DNA from: Treponema sp.
GTDB lineage: Bacteria > Spirochaetota > Spirochaetia > Treponematales > Treponemataceae
Direction of reading: 5' to 3'
DNA: 64,000 nt
NCBI GenBank assembly: GCA_017449285.1
Contig: JAFSJX010000056.1
Span: forward strand, 60,080-124,079
Made by a program: the position numbers and the translations under genes. A model generated the notes under the pieces. It was not told the DNA's origin. It saw nothing but the letters and a program-made list of their open reading frames with translations, and made no database searches. Below are positions 8,343 to 17,649 of this stretch, in pieces (positions within the stretch are counted from its first letter, which is position 1; each line of letters starts with the position of its first letter).

Positions 8343-9341
8343 ATGGTAAAATTGACGGGAACTGTCTTGAATGGCAGCAACAATGTGTTCGACGTGGAAT
8401 GTGATCCTTCCGATGATGCGGGGGAATCGAGCGAACCTAACATACGCCAATGCACACTCAAAAGCAAACGGCTCAAACTGGACGAAAAATATTACAATCC
8501 CCTTGCCCCCGGCGACCGCGTAGAAATTGAGGCTGATGAGGGAGAGGAAGACAAGGGGCAAATTACCGCCCTGCTCCCGCGTAAAAACGGTTTTCTCCGC
8601 TGGAACGTAAAGGGACGCGCACCGCAACTGTTAGCGGCAAACATCGACAATCTTTTTTTGGTGACCACGCCCGATGAGCCTCCGTTCCGCGCACGTTTTA
8701 TTGACCGCGAACTTGCGCAGGCAGAATATCAAGACATAGAGCCGATAATCCTCGTGAACAAATACGATTTGCCCGCCGCCCAAGATGATGACTTTCAGAA
8801 CAGGCTGACCATCTGGGAAGATTTGGGCTACCGTGTTGTGCGGGTCTCTGCGCATACGGGCGAAGGACTGACGGAACTTGCGGAACTGATGCTAGGAAAA
8901 CTGAATGCGTTTATCGGTCAGTCTGGCGTAGGAAAATCCAGCCTGATTAACGTGCTTGACAGTTCGTGCGTACTAAAAACGGGAAGCCTTTCGCTCAAAT
9001 ACGGAAAGGGAACGCATACCACCACCAAAGGCGAACTGATGCACCTGCACCTAAATGAATCGCTTGTAGGCGGTATGTTGAATGCAACGGCAGACATCAT
9101 CGACACGCCGGGAGTACGCCGCTTTGTACTGCACAATATTCCCTCACAGGATTTGGCGATGTATTTCAGGGAGATGCGTCCGCTCGTAGGGCAATGCACT
9201 TACGGAATGAAATGTACTCACACCGCAGAAAACGGCTGTAAGATTTTGGAAGGCGTGTACTCAGGAATTATCAGCGAAGAACGCTACGACAGCTGGAAGA
9301 GAATAAGCGAAGAAATCCGCACGGGAAGCTGGAGCGATTAG
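8343..9341 (+). CDS. rsgA: Ribosome small subunit-dependent GTPase A
   Basis: 332 aa, normal for RsgA (YjeQ/YloQ). The enzyme is a circularly permuted GTPase that helps late 30S subunit maturation. The order of motifs shows the permutation: G4 NKYDLP (~140) precedes G1 GQSGVGKSS (~199) and G3 DTPGVR (~258). An N-terminal OB-like domain (~1-90) and a C-terminal zinc knuckle (C.YGMKC.H....GC, ~280-295) complete the family pattern. The stop is 2 nt before the mutS2 GTG start, so the pair forms an operon. The promoter upstream implies a leaderless mRNA. Confidence 0.95.
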   Translation: MVKLTGTVLNGSNNVFDVECDPSDDAGESSEPNIRQCTLKSKRLKLDEKYYNPLAPGDRVEIEADEGEEDKGQITALLPRKNGFLRWNVKGRAPQLLAANIDNLFLVTTPDEPPFRARFIDRELAQAEYQDIEPIILVNKYDLPAAQDDDFQNRLTIWEDLGYRVVRVSAHTGEGLTELAELMLGKLNAFIGQSGVGKSSLINVLDSSCVLKTGSLSLKYGKGTHTTTKGELMHLHLNESLVGGMLNATADIIDTPGVRRFVLHNIPSQDLAMYFREMRPLVGQCTYGMKCTHTAENGCKILEGVYSGIISEERYDSWKRISEEIRTGSWSD

Positions 9342-9343
9342 CC

Positions 9344-11977
9344 GTGCATAAAAAAACGCTTTCTGAACTCGCTTTTTATCAGATTCGGGATGAGGCGGCT
9401 GCCTTTTGCGTGAGTGAGGAAGGCAGGTTCTCATTCTCCCGTCGCGAACCACTTACTAATATAGAAGAAATTGAAACGCTCAAAGCCTACAGCCGCGAAT
9501 GGACGACCATTCTGCACGGCGTAAGGGCAACGCCGCTTTTGTCGTGGCAGCCGATTTTTTCTTTTTTGCGCTTCGCTCAGGCAGACGGTTCAACGCTGGA
9601 ACAGGAACAGATTTTCGCGCTGTGGGGATTCTGCCAGTCGGCAAAAAAAGTTTCGGAAGTCATACAAACCGCCTCTTTTTCTATGGAAGTGAACCGTCTG
9701 TTTTTTCTCGTGCAATCTCTTCCGCTTTCAGAACTTTCCCAAATTGAATTTAAAATCAGCCGCATACTGGACAAAAACGGGCAGCTCAGAGATTTGCCAG
9801 AACTACGAGCAATCCGCACAAAAATCGCAAGTCTGCACGCAGAAATCAATGCCGCACTCAAGAAATACACGAGCGACACTACACTTTCTTCGGTTTTGGA
9901 GTCAAATGTACCTGCGTTTCGCGCGGACAGACAAGTGCTTGCCGTAAAAGCGAGCCAAAAGAACCGCATTCACGGCATTGTGCATGAAGTGAGCGCAAGC
10001 GGGCAGACGCTCTACATTGAACCAGAAGAAGCAGTGCGCAAAAACAACGAGTTGGTGCAGGAAGAATTCCATTTGCAGACGGAGATTCGGAAACTTCTTG
10101 CTGATTTGACGGCGGATGTGCGCGAACTGATTCCTTCCGTGCAAGCCGCGCTCAAAACGATGTCGCTTTTGGACACAACGCTTGCCGCCGCTCGCTGGGG
10201 AATTGAACACCACGCTGTTTATGCACTTCCCTGCGATGAGAATCCGCCACTTTTGCTTCAAGCCCGCCACCCGCTTTTGCGAGAACATGCCGTTCCGATT
10301 GACATTACATTTTTGGAAGGAAAGCGAGTCCTCATTATCACCGGTCCGAACACGGGCGGAAAAACGGTGACGCTAAAAACTTTCGCGCTTTTGTGCCTTT
10401 TGAATCAGGCGGGCTTACCCGTTCTGGCGGCAGAGGGAACGAGGCTTCCTATGTTCACGGCAATTTTTGCGGACATCGGCGATGAGCAGAGCATTGACCA
10501 GTCGCTTTCCACATTCAGTTCGCACATGAAAAATATTGCCGCCGCATGCCGCCTTGCTGACAGCCACAGCCTTGTTCTGCTTGACGAACTGGGAAGTGGA
10601 ACTGATCCGCAAGAAGGCGGTGCGATTGCGATGGCAGTGCTGGATACGCTCATTGAAAAAGGCGCGTTCATCCTTGTCACCACGCATCATGGCATCCTCA
10701 AAAATTACGGCTACACAAATCCCTTGTGCGTGAATGCGTCCGTTGATTTTGATGCGACAACGCTTGCTCCCACATATCGCTTGCAGATGGGTGTTCCCGG
10801 AGAAAGTCACGCGCTTGACATAGCGAAACGGAGCGGACTTGCTGGCGCAATTGTAGACAAGGCAAAATCCTACCTGACCAACGAGCAGGCGGACGTAAGC
10901 AGTCTGATTCGGGGGCTTACGCAAAAACACGCCGAACTTGCCGAACTAGAAAAAGCCGCTGCCGAAACCCAGCAGATTCTGACCGACCGCACATTGAAAA
11001 TTGACCAAAAAGAACTTCGCCTACGCCAAAAAGAAGCCGACATCAAAAAGCGTGAGCAAAAAGATGAGTCGGAATTCTTGCGCGAGACACGAAGACGATT
11101 GGAAAATCTTGTGCGCGAACTGCGCGAGGGCGAAATCACGCGGGAAAAGACGCTTTCCGTAAAGCAATTCATTTCCGATGTGGCGGACGACATTTCCGCG
11201 CGGGAGGCAGAAAATATCGCCGAAGAAGAACGCCTTGCCCGCGACAAAGCCGATTTGGATGCCCGCATTGAAAAAGAACAATCGGTTCGCGCGGAAAACG
11301 GAATTCTGATTACGAAAGCCAACGGAAAACATTCGTCCAGCAAAAAGACCAAGCGCAAGCAGAGCAACGCCGAAGCACTGGCAACCGCGCACGTTCCAAG
11401 CAACAATGCTGGCAATTTCAACAAGAATGCCGTCATTCCGAACAACAACACTGTCATTCCGAATTCGTTTCAAAATTCCGCCGATACAACGTTTACCGAG
11501 GGCGCGGATGTATTGGTCACAAAGACACAGCGACGCGGCACATTGATTCGCGAGGAGAAAAAAGGCGTGTGGCTGGTACAGATTGGCTCGCTCAAAATGT
11601 CGCTCAAACAAAAAGATTTGGTTCTTGCCGCGCCCGCTCCGCACGAAACGAGTGCCGTCAGTTACAGCGTGGAACTTTCTTCCGAGCGCGATGAGGAGAA
11701 CGCCATTTTCCTGAAAGGCGGAAAAACGGCAAAGCCCGTGTTTGAATTGCGGCTGTTGGGGATGCGCGAGGAAGAGGCGATAAAACTGTTGGAGCGGCAA
11801 CTGGATTTGTGCAGTATGCAGAATTTTAAGACATTCAGCGTGATTCACGGAAAAGGCGAAGGCATTTTGCAGCAGGCGGTACAGGATTATCTTGCAGCCT
11901 ATCCCGGCGTAAAAGAATTCCATTTTGCCAGACCCGAAGACGGCGGCACTGGAAAGACTTATGTGACGTTACTGTAA
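9344..11977 (+). CDS. mutS2: Endonuclease MutS2
   Basis: 877 aa, slightly longer than the usual ~780-800. MutS2 proteins bind branched DNA or collided ribosomes and carry a C-terminal Smr nuclease domain. Visible features are the MutS core, Walker A GPNTGGKT (~338), Walker B VLLDELGSGTDP (~417), a charged coiled coil (~520-650), and an Smr domain at the end (LRLLGMREEEA, then VIHGKGEGILQQ). The extra length is an Asn-rich low-complexity linker (~665-710) encoded by DNA with an imperfect repeat of TGTCATTCCGAA (see findings). Start codon GTG lies 2 nt after the rsgA stop. Confidence 0.93.
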   Translation: MHKKTLSELAFYQIRDEAAAFCVSEEGRFSFSRREPLTNIEEIETLKAYSREWTTILHGVRATPLLSWQPIFSFLRFAQADGSTLEQEQIFALWGFCQSAKKVSEVIQTASFSMEVNRLFFLVQSLPLSELSQIEFKISRILDKNGQLRDLPELRAIRTKIASLHAEINAALKKYTSDTTLSSVLESNVPAFRADRQVLAVKASQKNRIHGIVHEVSASGQTLYIEPEEAVRKNNELVQEEFHLQTEIRKLLADLTADVRELIPSVQAALKTMSLLDTTLAAARWGIEHHAVYALPCDENPPLLLQARHPLLREHAVPIDITFLEGKRVLIITGPNTGGKTVTLKTFALLCLLNQAGLPVLAAEGTRLPMFTAIFADIGDEQSIDQSLSTFSSHMKNIAAACRLADSHSLVLLDELGSGTDPQEGGAIAMAVLDTLIEKGAFILVTTHHGILKNYGYTNPLCVNASVDFDATTLAPTYRLQMGVPGESHALDIAKRSGLAGAIVDKAKSYLTNEQADVSSLIRGLTQKHAELAELEKAAAETQQILTDRTLKIDQKELRLRQKEADIKKREQKDESEFLRETRRRLENLVRELREGEITREKTLSVKQFISDVADDISAREAENIAEEERLARDKADLDARIEKEQSVRAENGILITKANGKHSSSKKTKRKQSNAEALATAHVPSNNAGNFNKNAVIPNNNTVIPNSFQNSADTTFTEGADVLVTKTQRRGTLIREEKKGVWLVQIGSLKMSLKQKDLVLAAPAPHETSAVSYSVELSSERDEENAIFLKGGKTAKPVFELRLLGMREEEAIKLLERQLDLCSMQNFKTFSVIHGKGEGILQQAVQDYLAAYPGVKEFHFARPEDGGTGKTYVTLL

Positions 11978-12023
11978 TTGACAAATTCTGTATTTTTATA
12001 CATAATAATTGCATATTCATACG
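11978..12023 (+). promoter_or_regulatory. argR promoter with putative ARG box
   Basis: TTGACA (11978-11983), 17-nt spacer, CATAAT (12001-12006), beginning right after the mutS2 stop. Just downstream, over the expected transcription start, lies TGCATATTCATACG (12010-12023). It matches 11 of 14 positions of a box at the argG promoter (22024-22037, minus strand). This suggests ArgR autoregulation; the binding is inferred, not shown. Confidence 0.6.
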
Positions 12024-12035
12024 CTGGAGCGATTT

Positions 12036-12506
12036 GTGAAAGAACGGCTTGCCCGACTGAAGAGCATCAAAAAACTGATAAAAACCAACCGCATTGAAAG
12101 TCAGGAAGAATTGCTGACCCATCTGCAAAAAGACGGATTTGACGTAACGCAGGCTACCCTTTCGCGCGACTTGAAATTGCTTAAAGTAGGCAAAGTGAGC
12201 GACGGGAACTCCGGCTACGTGTATACCCTGCCCAGTGATGAGGAGCGCGTGGAAAGCGAGCAGATTTTTGCGCAGGATTTTTTACGCGGCTACGTGAGCA
12301 TCGATTGGAGCGGAAATATCGTGGTCATCAAGACGTTTGGGGGGCATGCGGACAGCGTTTCAAATGCGCTCGACTGTCTGAACATGGATGAAATCTTAGG
12401 CACGGTGGCGGGAGAAAACTGCATTTTTGCCTGTCTGCGGGAAGGTGTTACCGGCGAGCAATTTATGACTGCGCTCAAACAACGTATTCCCGACATTGAG
12501 GACTAA
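12036..12506 (+). CDS. argR: Arginine repressor ArgR
   Basis: 156 aa, the family length. It is an arginine-sensing hexameric DNA-binding protein. The N-terminal winged helix includes SQEELLTHLQKDGFDVTQAT followed by LSRDLKLLKV, the ArgR signature. The C-terminal domain (GNIVVIKTFGGHADSVSNALD, then GTVAGENCIF) is the hexamer and arginine-binding domain. I chose the GTG at 12036, with GGAG 6 nt upstream, because it gives the typical start VKERLARLK; a TTG 27 nt earlier is less likely. argG, a likely target, lies about 8 kb away. The 3' end overlaps the convergent kinase gene by 4 bp. Confidence 0.93.
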   Translation: MKERLARLKSIKKLIKTNRIESQEELLTHLQKDGFDVTQATLSRDLKLLKVGKVSDGNSGYVYTLPSDEERVESEQIFAQDFLRGYVSIDWSGNIVVIKTFGGHADSVSNALDCLNMDEILGTVAGENCIFACLREGVTGEQFMTALKQRIPDIED

Positions 12507-14188
12507 TCCGCTTTTTCAAGCCCCGCATTTATCCGCAAATCATCCTGATACCAGTCTATAATCAGTGAAAAAAGTGCGTCCTTGTAGCCGTCCGCGTGAA
12601 CTCGGATTTTCCAGATTGAGCCAGTCACCAGTTCAGACGGAAGCACTGCCTCCAGCGGAATCCATTTATTTTTGACCAGAATGCTGAATTCGCTCCGAGC
12701 CGTAAGTTTTTCACCGTTTGCCACGTCGTAGGACTCCGCAAGAATTTTCAGTCCACGGCGAACGTTTTTCAACTCGTCCAGATTGATTGCCACCTCGTCA
12801 TCTTTTGCGACAAACGAATGCCACACCACATATGGACCTGCCGCCACTTTCATACGATATGCGCCCGGCTTGACATACACTTTTTTGGAGACATACCGCT
12901 TGACTTTTTCGGTCGATTTTTCCTTCTCTTCGGTAAAAATGCGGCGGCTGTTCGCCACTTCGGGAATATCCTTGCCATCGTCCACAAAAAAGAACGCGCG
13001 GGCGGGCAAATCGCTGTTCACGCTGGCAGTAGCGGGAAGTTCCATCGTAATTTTGACGGGCGTAAACCAGTGGCTTAAAATCGTCGCATGGAAGAATCCC
13101 TGCGTCCACAAGTACCAGCCGCCCGCCGCCAAAAACACAATGCCCATAACGATGAGCATAAGATTTCGGAACGTCTGTTTTTTCTGCGGGAAAACGGGAA
13201 TCGCAAACTGCCGCTTGGTCAGCACACATTGCGCAAGCGAAAGGCGAATCGCATGCGTGTCAAAGCGGGAAAGATATTCCTTGACTATCTGGATTATCGG
13301 GTCAACGGACTGATAGCGGCGGTCAGGATTCGCCTTGAGCATTTTACGAATCATTTTGCAGATGCTGCGAGGAATTGACTTGTCGATTTTTCGCGGGTCA
13401 ATGTATTTGCCTTTTTTAATTTTCTCCAGATTCTCCGCCGAAAGCGTTGAGCCAAAGGGCTTTGTTCCCGTCATCATCTCGTAAAGCATAACGCCCATCG
13501 AATAAATGTCTGCCCGCTTATCAACCGAACGCGAATCCGAAATCTGTTCGGGCGACATATAGGCAGGAGTTCCCAGCGTCACGCCGGTCTGCGTAAGACT
13601 GTCGTCTTTTTTTGCCGCTGATTTTGCGTCTACCGTCGCATCCTTATCGTGCAAATCGTCACCTTTTTCGCTGGAAGCAATGCCAAAGTCCGCCAGTTTT
13701 ACTTCGGCGCGGCGTGAAATCAAAATATTCGCGGGCTTAATGTCGCGGTGGACGATTCCCTTCGCATGGGCATATTTGAGCGCGTAGCAGGCATCCAAAA
13801 ACACGAGCAGCGACAGTTCCGTTCCCAGCGCGACCTGTTTTTCAATCACGTCTGAAAGAGCCATACCGTCCACAAATTCTTCGACGATGTAATGCGAATT
13901 TTCCTCAATAAAATAATCGTGCAGATGAACAATGTACGGGCTTTGCAAGTCCAAAAGAATCTGCGCCTCCCGCTTGAACCGCTCCCGCACCGTGGGATTC
14001 CGACGCATAGTCAGTTTTTTGAGAATCACCAGCCGTTTGAGCGAAGGATGCACCGCCTTGTAGACTGCACCCATGCCGCCCTTTGCGACCAAGCCCATAA
14101 TGCGATATTTTCCGATGTATTCTGGTGTCTGTTCCGTGCGGGTTTTATCTGCCTTTGCCCGAGGGGGCGTTACTACCGTTTCGTCCAT
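12503..14188 (-). CDS. Membrane-anchored Ser/Thr protein kinase
   Basis: 561 aa. The kinase domain (~28-290) has the glycine loop AKGGMGAVYKA, the lysine in VILKKL, the catalytic loop HRDIKPANI (~146), DFGIAS, and the activation segment GTPAYMSPEQ. One transmembrane helix (LMLIVMGIVFLAAGGWYLW, ~343-361) separates it from a ~190-residue extracytoplasmic domain with no PASTA repeats and no family I recognise. It is the last gene of an operon with an FHA protein, a PPP-like phosphatase and a diguanylate cyclase, 30 nt after the phosphatase stop. GAGGAG precedes the ATG. Confidence 0.92.
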   Translation of the reverse strand: MDETVVTPPRAKADKTRTEQTPEYIGKYRIMGLVAKGGMGAVYKAVHPSLKRLVILKKLTMRRNPTVRERFKREAQILLDLQSPYIVHLHDYFIEENSHYIVEEFVDGMALSDVIEKQVALGTELSLLVFLDACYALKYAHAKGIVHRDIKPANILISRRAEVKLADFGIASSEKGDDLHDKDATVDAKSAAKKDDSLTQTGVTLGTPAYMSPEQISDSRSVDKRADIYSMGVMLYEMMTGTKPFGSTLSAENLEKIKKGKYIDPRKIDKSIPRSICKMIRKMLKANPDRRYQSVDPIIQIVKEYLSRFDTHAIRLSLAQCVLTKRQFAIPVFPQKKQTFRNLMLIVMGIVFLAAGGWYLWTQGFFHATILSHWFTPVKITMELPATASVNSDLPARAFFFVDDGKDIPEVANSRRIFTEEKEKSTEKVKRYVSKKVYVKPGAYRMKVAAGPYVVWHSFVAKDDEVAINLDELKNVRRGLKILAESYDVANGEKLTARSEFSILVKNKWIPLEAVLPSELVTGSIWKIRVHADGYKDALFSLIIDWYQDDLRINAGLEKAD

Positions 14189-14218
14189 TTTTTTCTCCTC
14201 GTATGCGGTTTTCTGGAA

Positions 14219-15235
14219 TTATTCCGATGCGCTCACTATGACTACATCTGTCGCAGGGGAAAACTGTTTTTCAGGAAGAGCGATTGCCACCTGCTCGCGT
14301 TCGGGATTGTGAATCTGAATCAATTTGCCGTTCTGTCTGAGCGCGTAACTTCCATGAACAGGACGATGACCGCTCAGCCACACAGCCGTTTCCGCGCGCT
14401 CTTTTCCCAGAAGCGTCCGCAGATTTTTCTCCACGCTGCCGTCCTCTGCCTCGCCATTTGCCGTCCACGTAAGCCCCAGCACCACATCAGGATGCTTTTG
14501 ATAGTCAACAAACTGCGCCCTAGTATAGACTGACTGCGGCTCGGCATGAGTTACCACGCACTGCGGAAAAGCGGCACAAACGGGAAGAAGATGCTCCCAT
14601 AAGCCCATCAGATGCAACACGGCATCCCCGTAATGACTCGCCATAAAATCGTAGACCATGCCGCCTTCATCGGCAAATTTGCGGAACGGATAGTTTCCCC
14701 TGCCCCATTCGTTCAGCATATTCTCGTGGTTGCCTTTTAAAAAATGAAAATGAGCGGGAAACCTTTTTTTTACCAGCAGAACCATCTGAAACAACGTCAG
14801 ATTTTCCAGCATCTCCGCGGTCATCTCCGAACTTTCGTAATCGCCCGCCTCATAGTTTTCCCATGCGGAAAGCCAGCGTTCTCTTCCCCGTCCCTCCGAA
14901 TGAAACAAATCGCCCACGCACACCACGCGCACCAGACCTTTTTCCAGCGCGTCAAGAACCGTCAGCGTCTGCGCACAAGCAAGCGGAAATTCCATAAGAT
15001 GTAGAAAAAAATCGCACCGCGCGTGCAAATCGGGAACGACAACGAGCGGAAGTCCCTGCGCCGCAGTAAAATCCAAAAGTCCGCCCGCGTCCGAAGTTTT
15101 TGCTTTTGGTCGGTACGAACCGTCCTCATGCTCCAGAACCGAAACGCCGCCGTCAACCTGCTCCAGTAAGTCATCATGTTCAGGAAGCGTGTGAGAATCG
15201 TAGATTTTTTTCAGTTCGGAAAGCACGTCGTTCAC
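14219..15235 (-). CDS. PPP-family metallophosphoesterase (Ser/Thr phosphatase-like)
   Basis: 338 aa. The dinuclear-metal motifs of the PPP/calcineurin-like fold appear in order: VVVPDLHARCDFF (D.H, ~87), VVCVGDLFHSEGRGRE (GD, ~127), and FLKGNHENM (GNHE, ~182), with later histidines at VTHAEP and WLSGHRPVHG. The GDLF.S.GRG form is close to GD.VDRG of protein phosphatases, so dephosphorylation of the adjacent kinase's substrates is a reasonable inference. The start is GTG, 7 nt after the FHA gene stop. It lies between FHA and kinase genes in the same operon. Confidence 0.82.
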   Translation of the reverse strand: MNDVLSELKKIYDSHTLPEHDDLLEQVDGGVSVLEHEDGSYRPKAKTSDAGGLLDFTAAQGLPLVVVPDLHARCDFFLHLMEFPLACAQTLTVLDALEKGLVRVVCVGDLFHSEGRGRERWLSAWENYEAGDYESSEMTAEMLENLTLFQMVLLVKKRFPAHFHFLKGNHENMLNEWGRGNYPFRKFADEGGMVYDFMASHYGDAVLHLMGLWEHLLPVCAAFPQCVVTHAEPQSVYTRAQFVDYQKHPDVVLGLTWTANGEAEDGSVEKNLRTLLGKERAETAVWLSGHRPVHGSYALRQNGKLIQIHNPEREQVAIALPEKQFSPATDVVIVSASE

Positions 15236-15242
15236 AATGCCG

Positions 15243-15587
15243 CTAACTCATCAGCAGATTGGTGCTACCGACCGTGATTTTATCGCCGGGATTCAACTTG
15301 ACGTATTTATCCGAGGGAATGCGACGGTCGTTCAGGAATGTGCCGTTGGTGCTGCCATCGTCCTTCAAAAAATATGCGTCGCGGATTTTCTGAATCACGG
15401 CATGCTGACGGCTAACCAATTTGTTGTCAACCACAATGTCGCAGTCAGAGGAACGCCCAATCGTGATTTTTGCCGTCAGGCTGATTTTTTTCCTGTTGAA
15501 CATCAGGTATGAGACCTGTCTGCCTTCCGCAATTTTTTCCAAATGCTGTCCGACCGCACTGGAAGAAACAATCGTCGTATCTGCCAT
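15243..15587 (-). CDS. FHA-domain protein
   Basis: 114 aa, essentially one forkhead-associated domain (~30-110) that binds phosphothreonine. Signature segments are ITIGRSSDCDIVV, LVSRQHAVI and DDGSTNGTFLND. A short ~25-residue N-terminal extension (MADTTIVSSSAVG) contains threonine and serine residues that the kinase could phosphorylate. It lies 9 nt after the cyclase gene and 7 nt before the phosphatase gene, with AGGGGA ahead of the ATG. The likely role is to recruit substrates or partners of the operon's kinase. Confidence 0.92.
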   Translation of the reverse strand: MADTTIVSSSAVGQHLEKIAEGRQVSYLMFNRKKISLTAKITIGRSSDCDIVVDNKLVSRQHAVIQKIRDAYFLKDDGSTNGTFLNDRRIPSDKYVKLNPGDKITVGSTNLLMS

Positions 15588-15596
15588 AGAAATCCC

Positions 15597-17354
15597 CTAT
15601 AATTCGTTTAGATTCAGCAGGGCAAGACTTCCCGCAAAGAGCCGCGCACAGTTCACCTCGTATTCCGCCCATTTTGACTGCACAAGGAATTTGTTGAACG
15701 TGACCAAGCCTTTTGGTTTGTCAATGCTACCGATAACACACTGGATGGAAGCAACAACGCCCCTATCACGGAGAAAATCACACAGAGCATTGCCGTAGTA
15801 CATTCTGTTGCAACAGATAAATCCCTCCGAACCAACGGAATCCTTAAACATATCGGTCAACGCATATTTAGCATCGGCAAACTCAAGTCTCTCCATACCC
15901 ACGCTCATCACGCACTGCATATCCTTATCCGCCGAATACACGGAAATATTGTCGGTCGCATACGTTCCCAGCATGTGGCGCATAATATCCATAATTGCTT
16001 TTTGCGGGTCAGCGGCAAGTTGCGACATATAATCCGACATATAGTGCAGTTCCACAATTTCGCGACCATCGGTCTTTTTACCCTCGTTGTTCGCATTCTG
16101 GAATTCAGCATACGCCTGGGCGTGTAAATCATCACGGAAGAACACATAACGGTCGCGACCTTTGTCTTTCGCGCGGTACAGACAAAAATCCGCCTTTCTG
16201 AACAATTCATCATAGGTAGTGCCGTTTGTCGGGTACACCGCCGTGCCGATTGAACAGGTGATTGAAATGCCCTCAAAATCTCCTTCAAATTCTTTGCGAA
16301 TCTGCGTAATCAGCGCACGAAGCATACCACGAAGAATATGCACGTTTCCGATATTGTCAAGAATCAGCATGAATTCATCGCCGCCGAAACGTCCTACTAC
16401 ACCGTCTTCGCCAACAACGTCCTTAAACCGTGCCGCCGCCCTCGCAAGAACTTTGTCGCCCGCAAGGTGTCCGTACTGGTCGTTCACGGGCTTAAAATGG
16501 TCAAGGTCGATGATGACAAGCGCAAACATATCGGAAAGATGCGCCTTGATTTTTCGCTGGGCATATTCCGTAATCGTCTTTTTGTTGTAGACCTGCGTCA
16601 GCGTGTCCAACTGTAGTTCGTCCAGCAAGTTGTGCGCCAGATGCAGTTGCCTGAATGATTCATCAGTCAGAATTCGGCCCACCATATAAGAATCTTCCAG
16701 TCCGTTGTGCCGCGTTCCCAAAAACCTGAGCCGTTCCATCATCGCGCCGCCAGTACGCAGACTGCTTTCTATTTTTCGTGAAAAACTGTGGGGAAAAAGC
16801 GAAAAATCTTCCTGCAAAAAATTCAACTGCTCAAGGCTTTCTTTCGCTATCGTTCCATCGGCAAGCGACTGCTCTTTCCATTTGTCAAACTTAGCCCGAC
16901 ACAGAACTACTTCCTGCCCCTGATTGTAATGCGTAATCGTAAAAACACCGTCTGATTTCTGATAGGAAAAAAGGTATTCATTCGTCAGACTCAGTGCCGC
17001 CCTCATCTTGTCATTCTGTTCGACCGAAGCGCGCACAAACTCAATCGCATCATAAATGTCAAAAAGCCTGATTCTGGCAAGATGCGGTGGCGGCACATTC
17101 CGAACCGTCACAAAATTGTAGCGGTATTCACCCGTATTCCTAAGCAAATGGAACACATCGGATCTCTCGTCAGTCTTGTCGTATTTTCCCATCACCAAAT
17201 CTATAAAGCGTTCTCTTTCATCAGGATGAACATACTCAACAATGTCGAAACACGTGTAGTCAAAATAAGTAAAAAAATCTTTCGTTGTGTCCGCACTGAC
17301 AACATGAATCTCATCATCCAGTAGCGCACTGCGATTTTTAACGCTGAATACCAT
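15597..17354 (-). CDS. Diguanylate cyclase with PAS-like and GAF-like sensor regions
   Basis: 585 aa. The N-terminal ~110 residues (FDIVEYVHPDERERFIDLV) resemble a PAS domain. The GGDEF domain (~250-410) has DTLTQVYNK, VIIDLDHFKPVNDQYGH and an intact RFGGDEF, so c-di-GMP synthesis is expected. The I-site RxxD is not obvious. The C-terminal ~150 residues (IMDIMRHMLGTYATDNISVY onward) look like a GAF-type sensor. First gene of the operon with FHA, phosphatase and kinase. GGAG precedes the ATG, and a TATACT -10 box lies further upstream. Confidence 0.9.
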   Translation of the reverse strand: MVFSVKNRSALLDDEIHVVSADTTKDFFTYFDYTCFDIVEYVHPDERERFIDLVMGKYDKTDERSDVFHLLRNTGEYRYNFVTVRNVPPPHLARIRLFDIYDAIEFVRASVEQNDKMRAALSLTNEYLFSYQKSDGVFTITHYNQGQEVVLCRAKFDKWKEQSLADGTIAKESLEQLNFLQEDFSLFPHSFSRKIESSLRTGGAMMERLRFLGTRHNGLEDSYMVGRILTDESFRQLHLAHNLLDELQLDTLTQVYNKKTITEYAQRKIKAHLSDMFALVIIDLDHFKPVNDQYGHLAGDKVLARAAARFKDVVGEDGVVGRFGGDEFMLILDNIGNVHILRGMLRALITQIRKEFEGDFEGISITCSIGTAVYPTNGTTYDELFRKADFCLYRAKDKGRDRYVFFRDDLHAQAYAEFQNANNEGKKTDGREIVELHYMSDYMSQLAADPQKAIMDIMRHMLGTYATDNISVYSADKDMQCVMSVGMERLEFADAKYALTDMFKDSVGSEGFICCNRMYYGNALCDFLRDRGVVASIQCVIGSIDKPKGLVTFNKFLVQSKWAEYEVNCARLFAGSLALLNLNEL

Positions 17355-17424
17355 ATTGCATTACTCCATTCTCAGTATAGCATAAATTTTATAAAATGCA
17401 ATGATTTTTTTCTTATCGTACCGC

Positions 17425-17649
17425 TCACAAATCAGCAAGCACTTCGCGAAAAAAATGGTTCTCGATTTTTACTTCATTGAGCAGTTCACCGGCATCACGG
17501 TAGCGCACAGGGGTATCGTACAGGCGACCGAACGCGATATAATCACCTTTTTCGTCCGTGCCGTAGGTGAGGTTGTACGTTTTTCCCCGATGCGTAAACT
17601 CAAACGGCTTTTTTACCGCAATCAAAAAATGAAAATCGTCCGTTGTCAT
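17425..17649 (-). CDS. Small protein coupled to the ABC ATPase gene, unknown function
   Basis: 74 aa, acidic and aromatic (MTTDDFHFLIAVKKPFEF...), with no signal peptide, membrane segment or motif I recognise. Its ATG overlaps the ATPase stop (ATGA at 17646-17649), so it is translationally coupled to the ABC transporter operon. This supports it as a real gene and links it to the transporter. Confidence 0.65.
   Translation of the reverse strand: MTTDDFHFLIAVKKPFEFTHRGKTYNLTYGTDEKGDYIAFGRLYDTPVRYRDAGELLNEVKIENHFFREVLADL

Noticed and set aside
11021..11923. A 300-codon open frame on the minus strand inside mutS2
   Set aside because: It is antisense to a clearly conserved gene, has no family-like sequence and reflects codon bias of the opposite strand.
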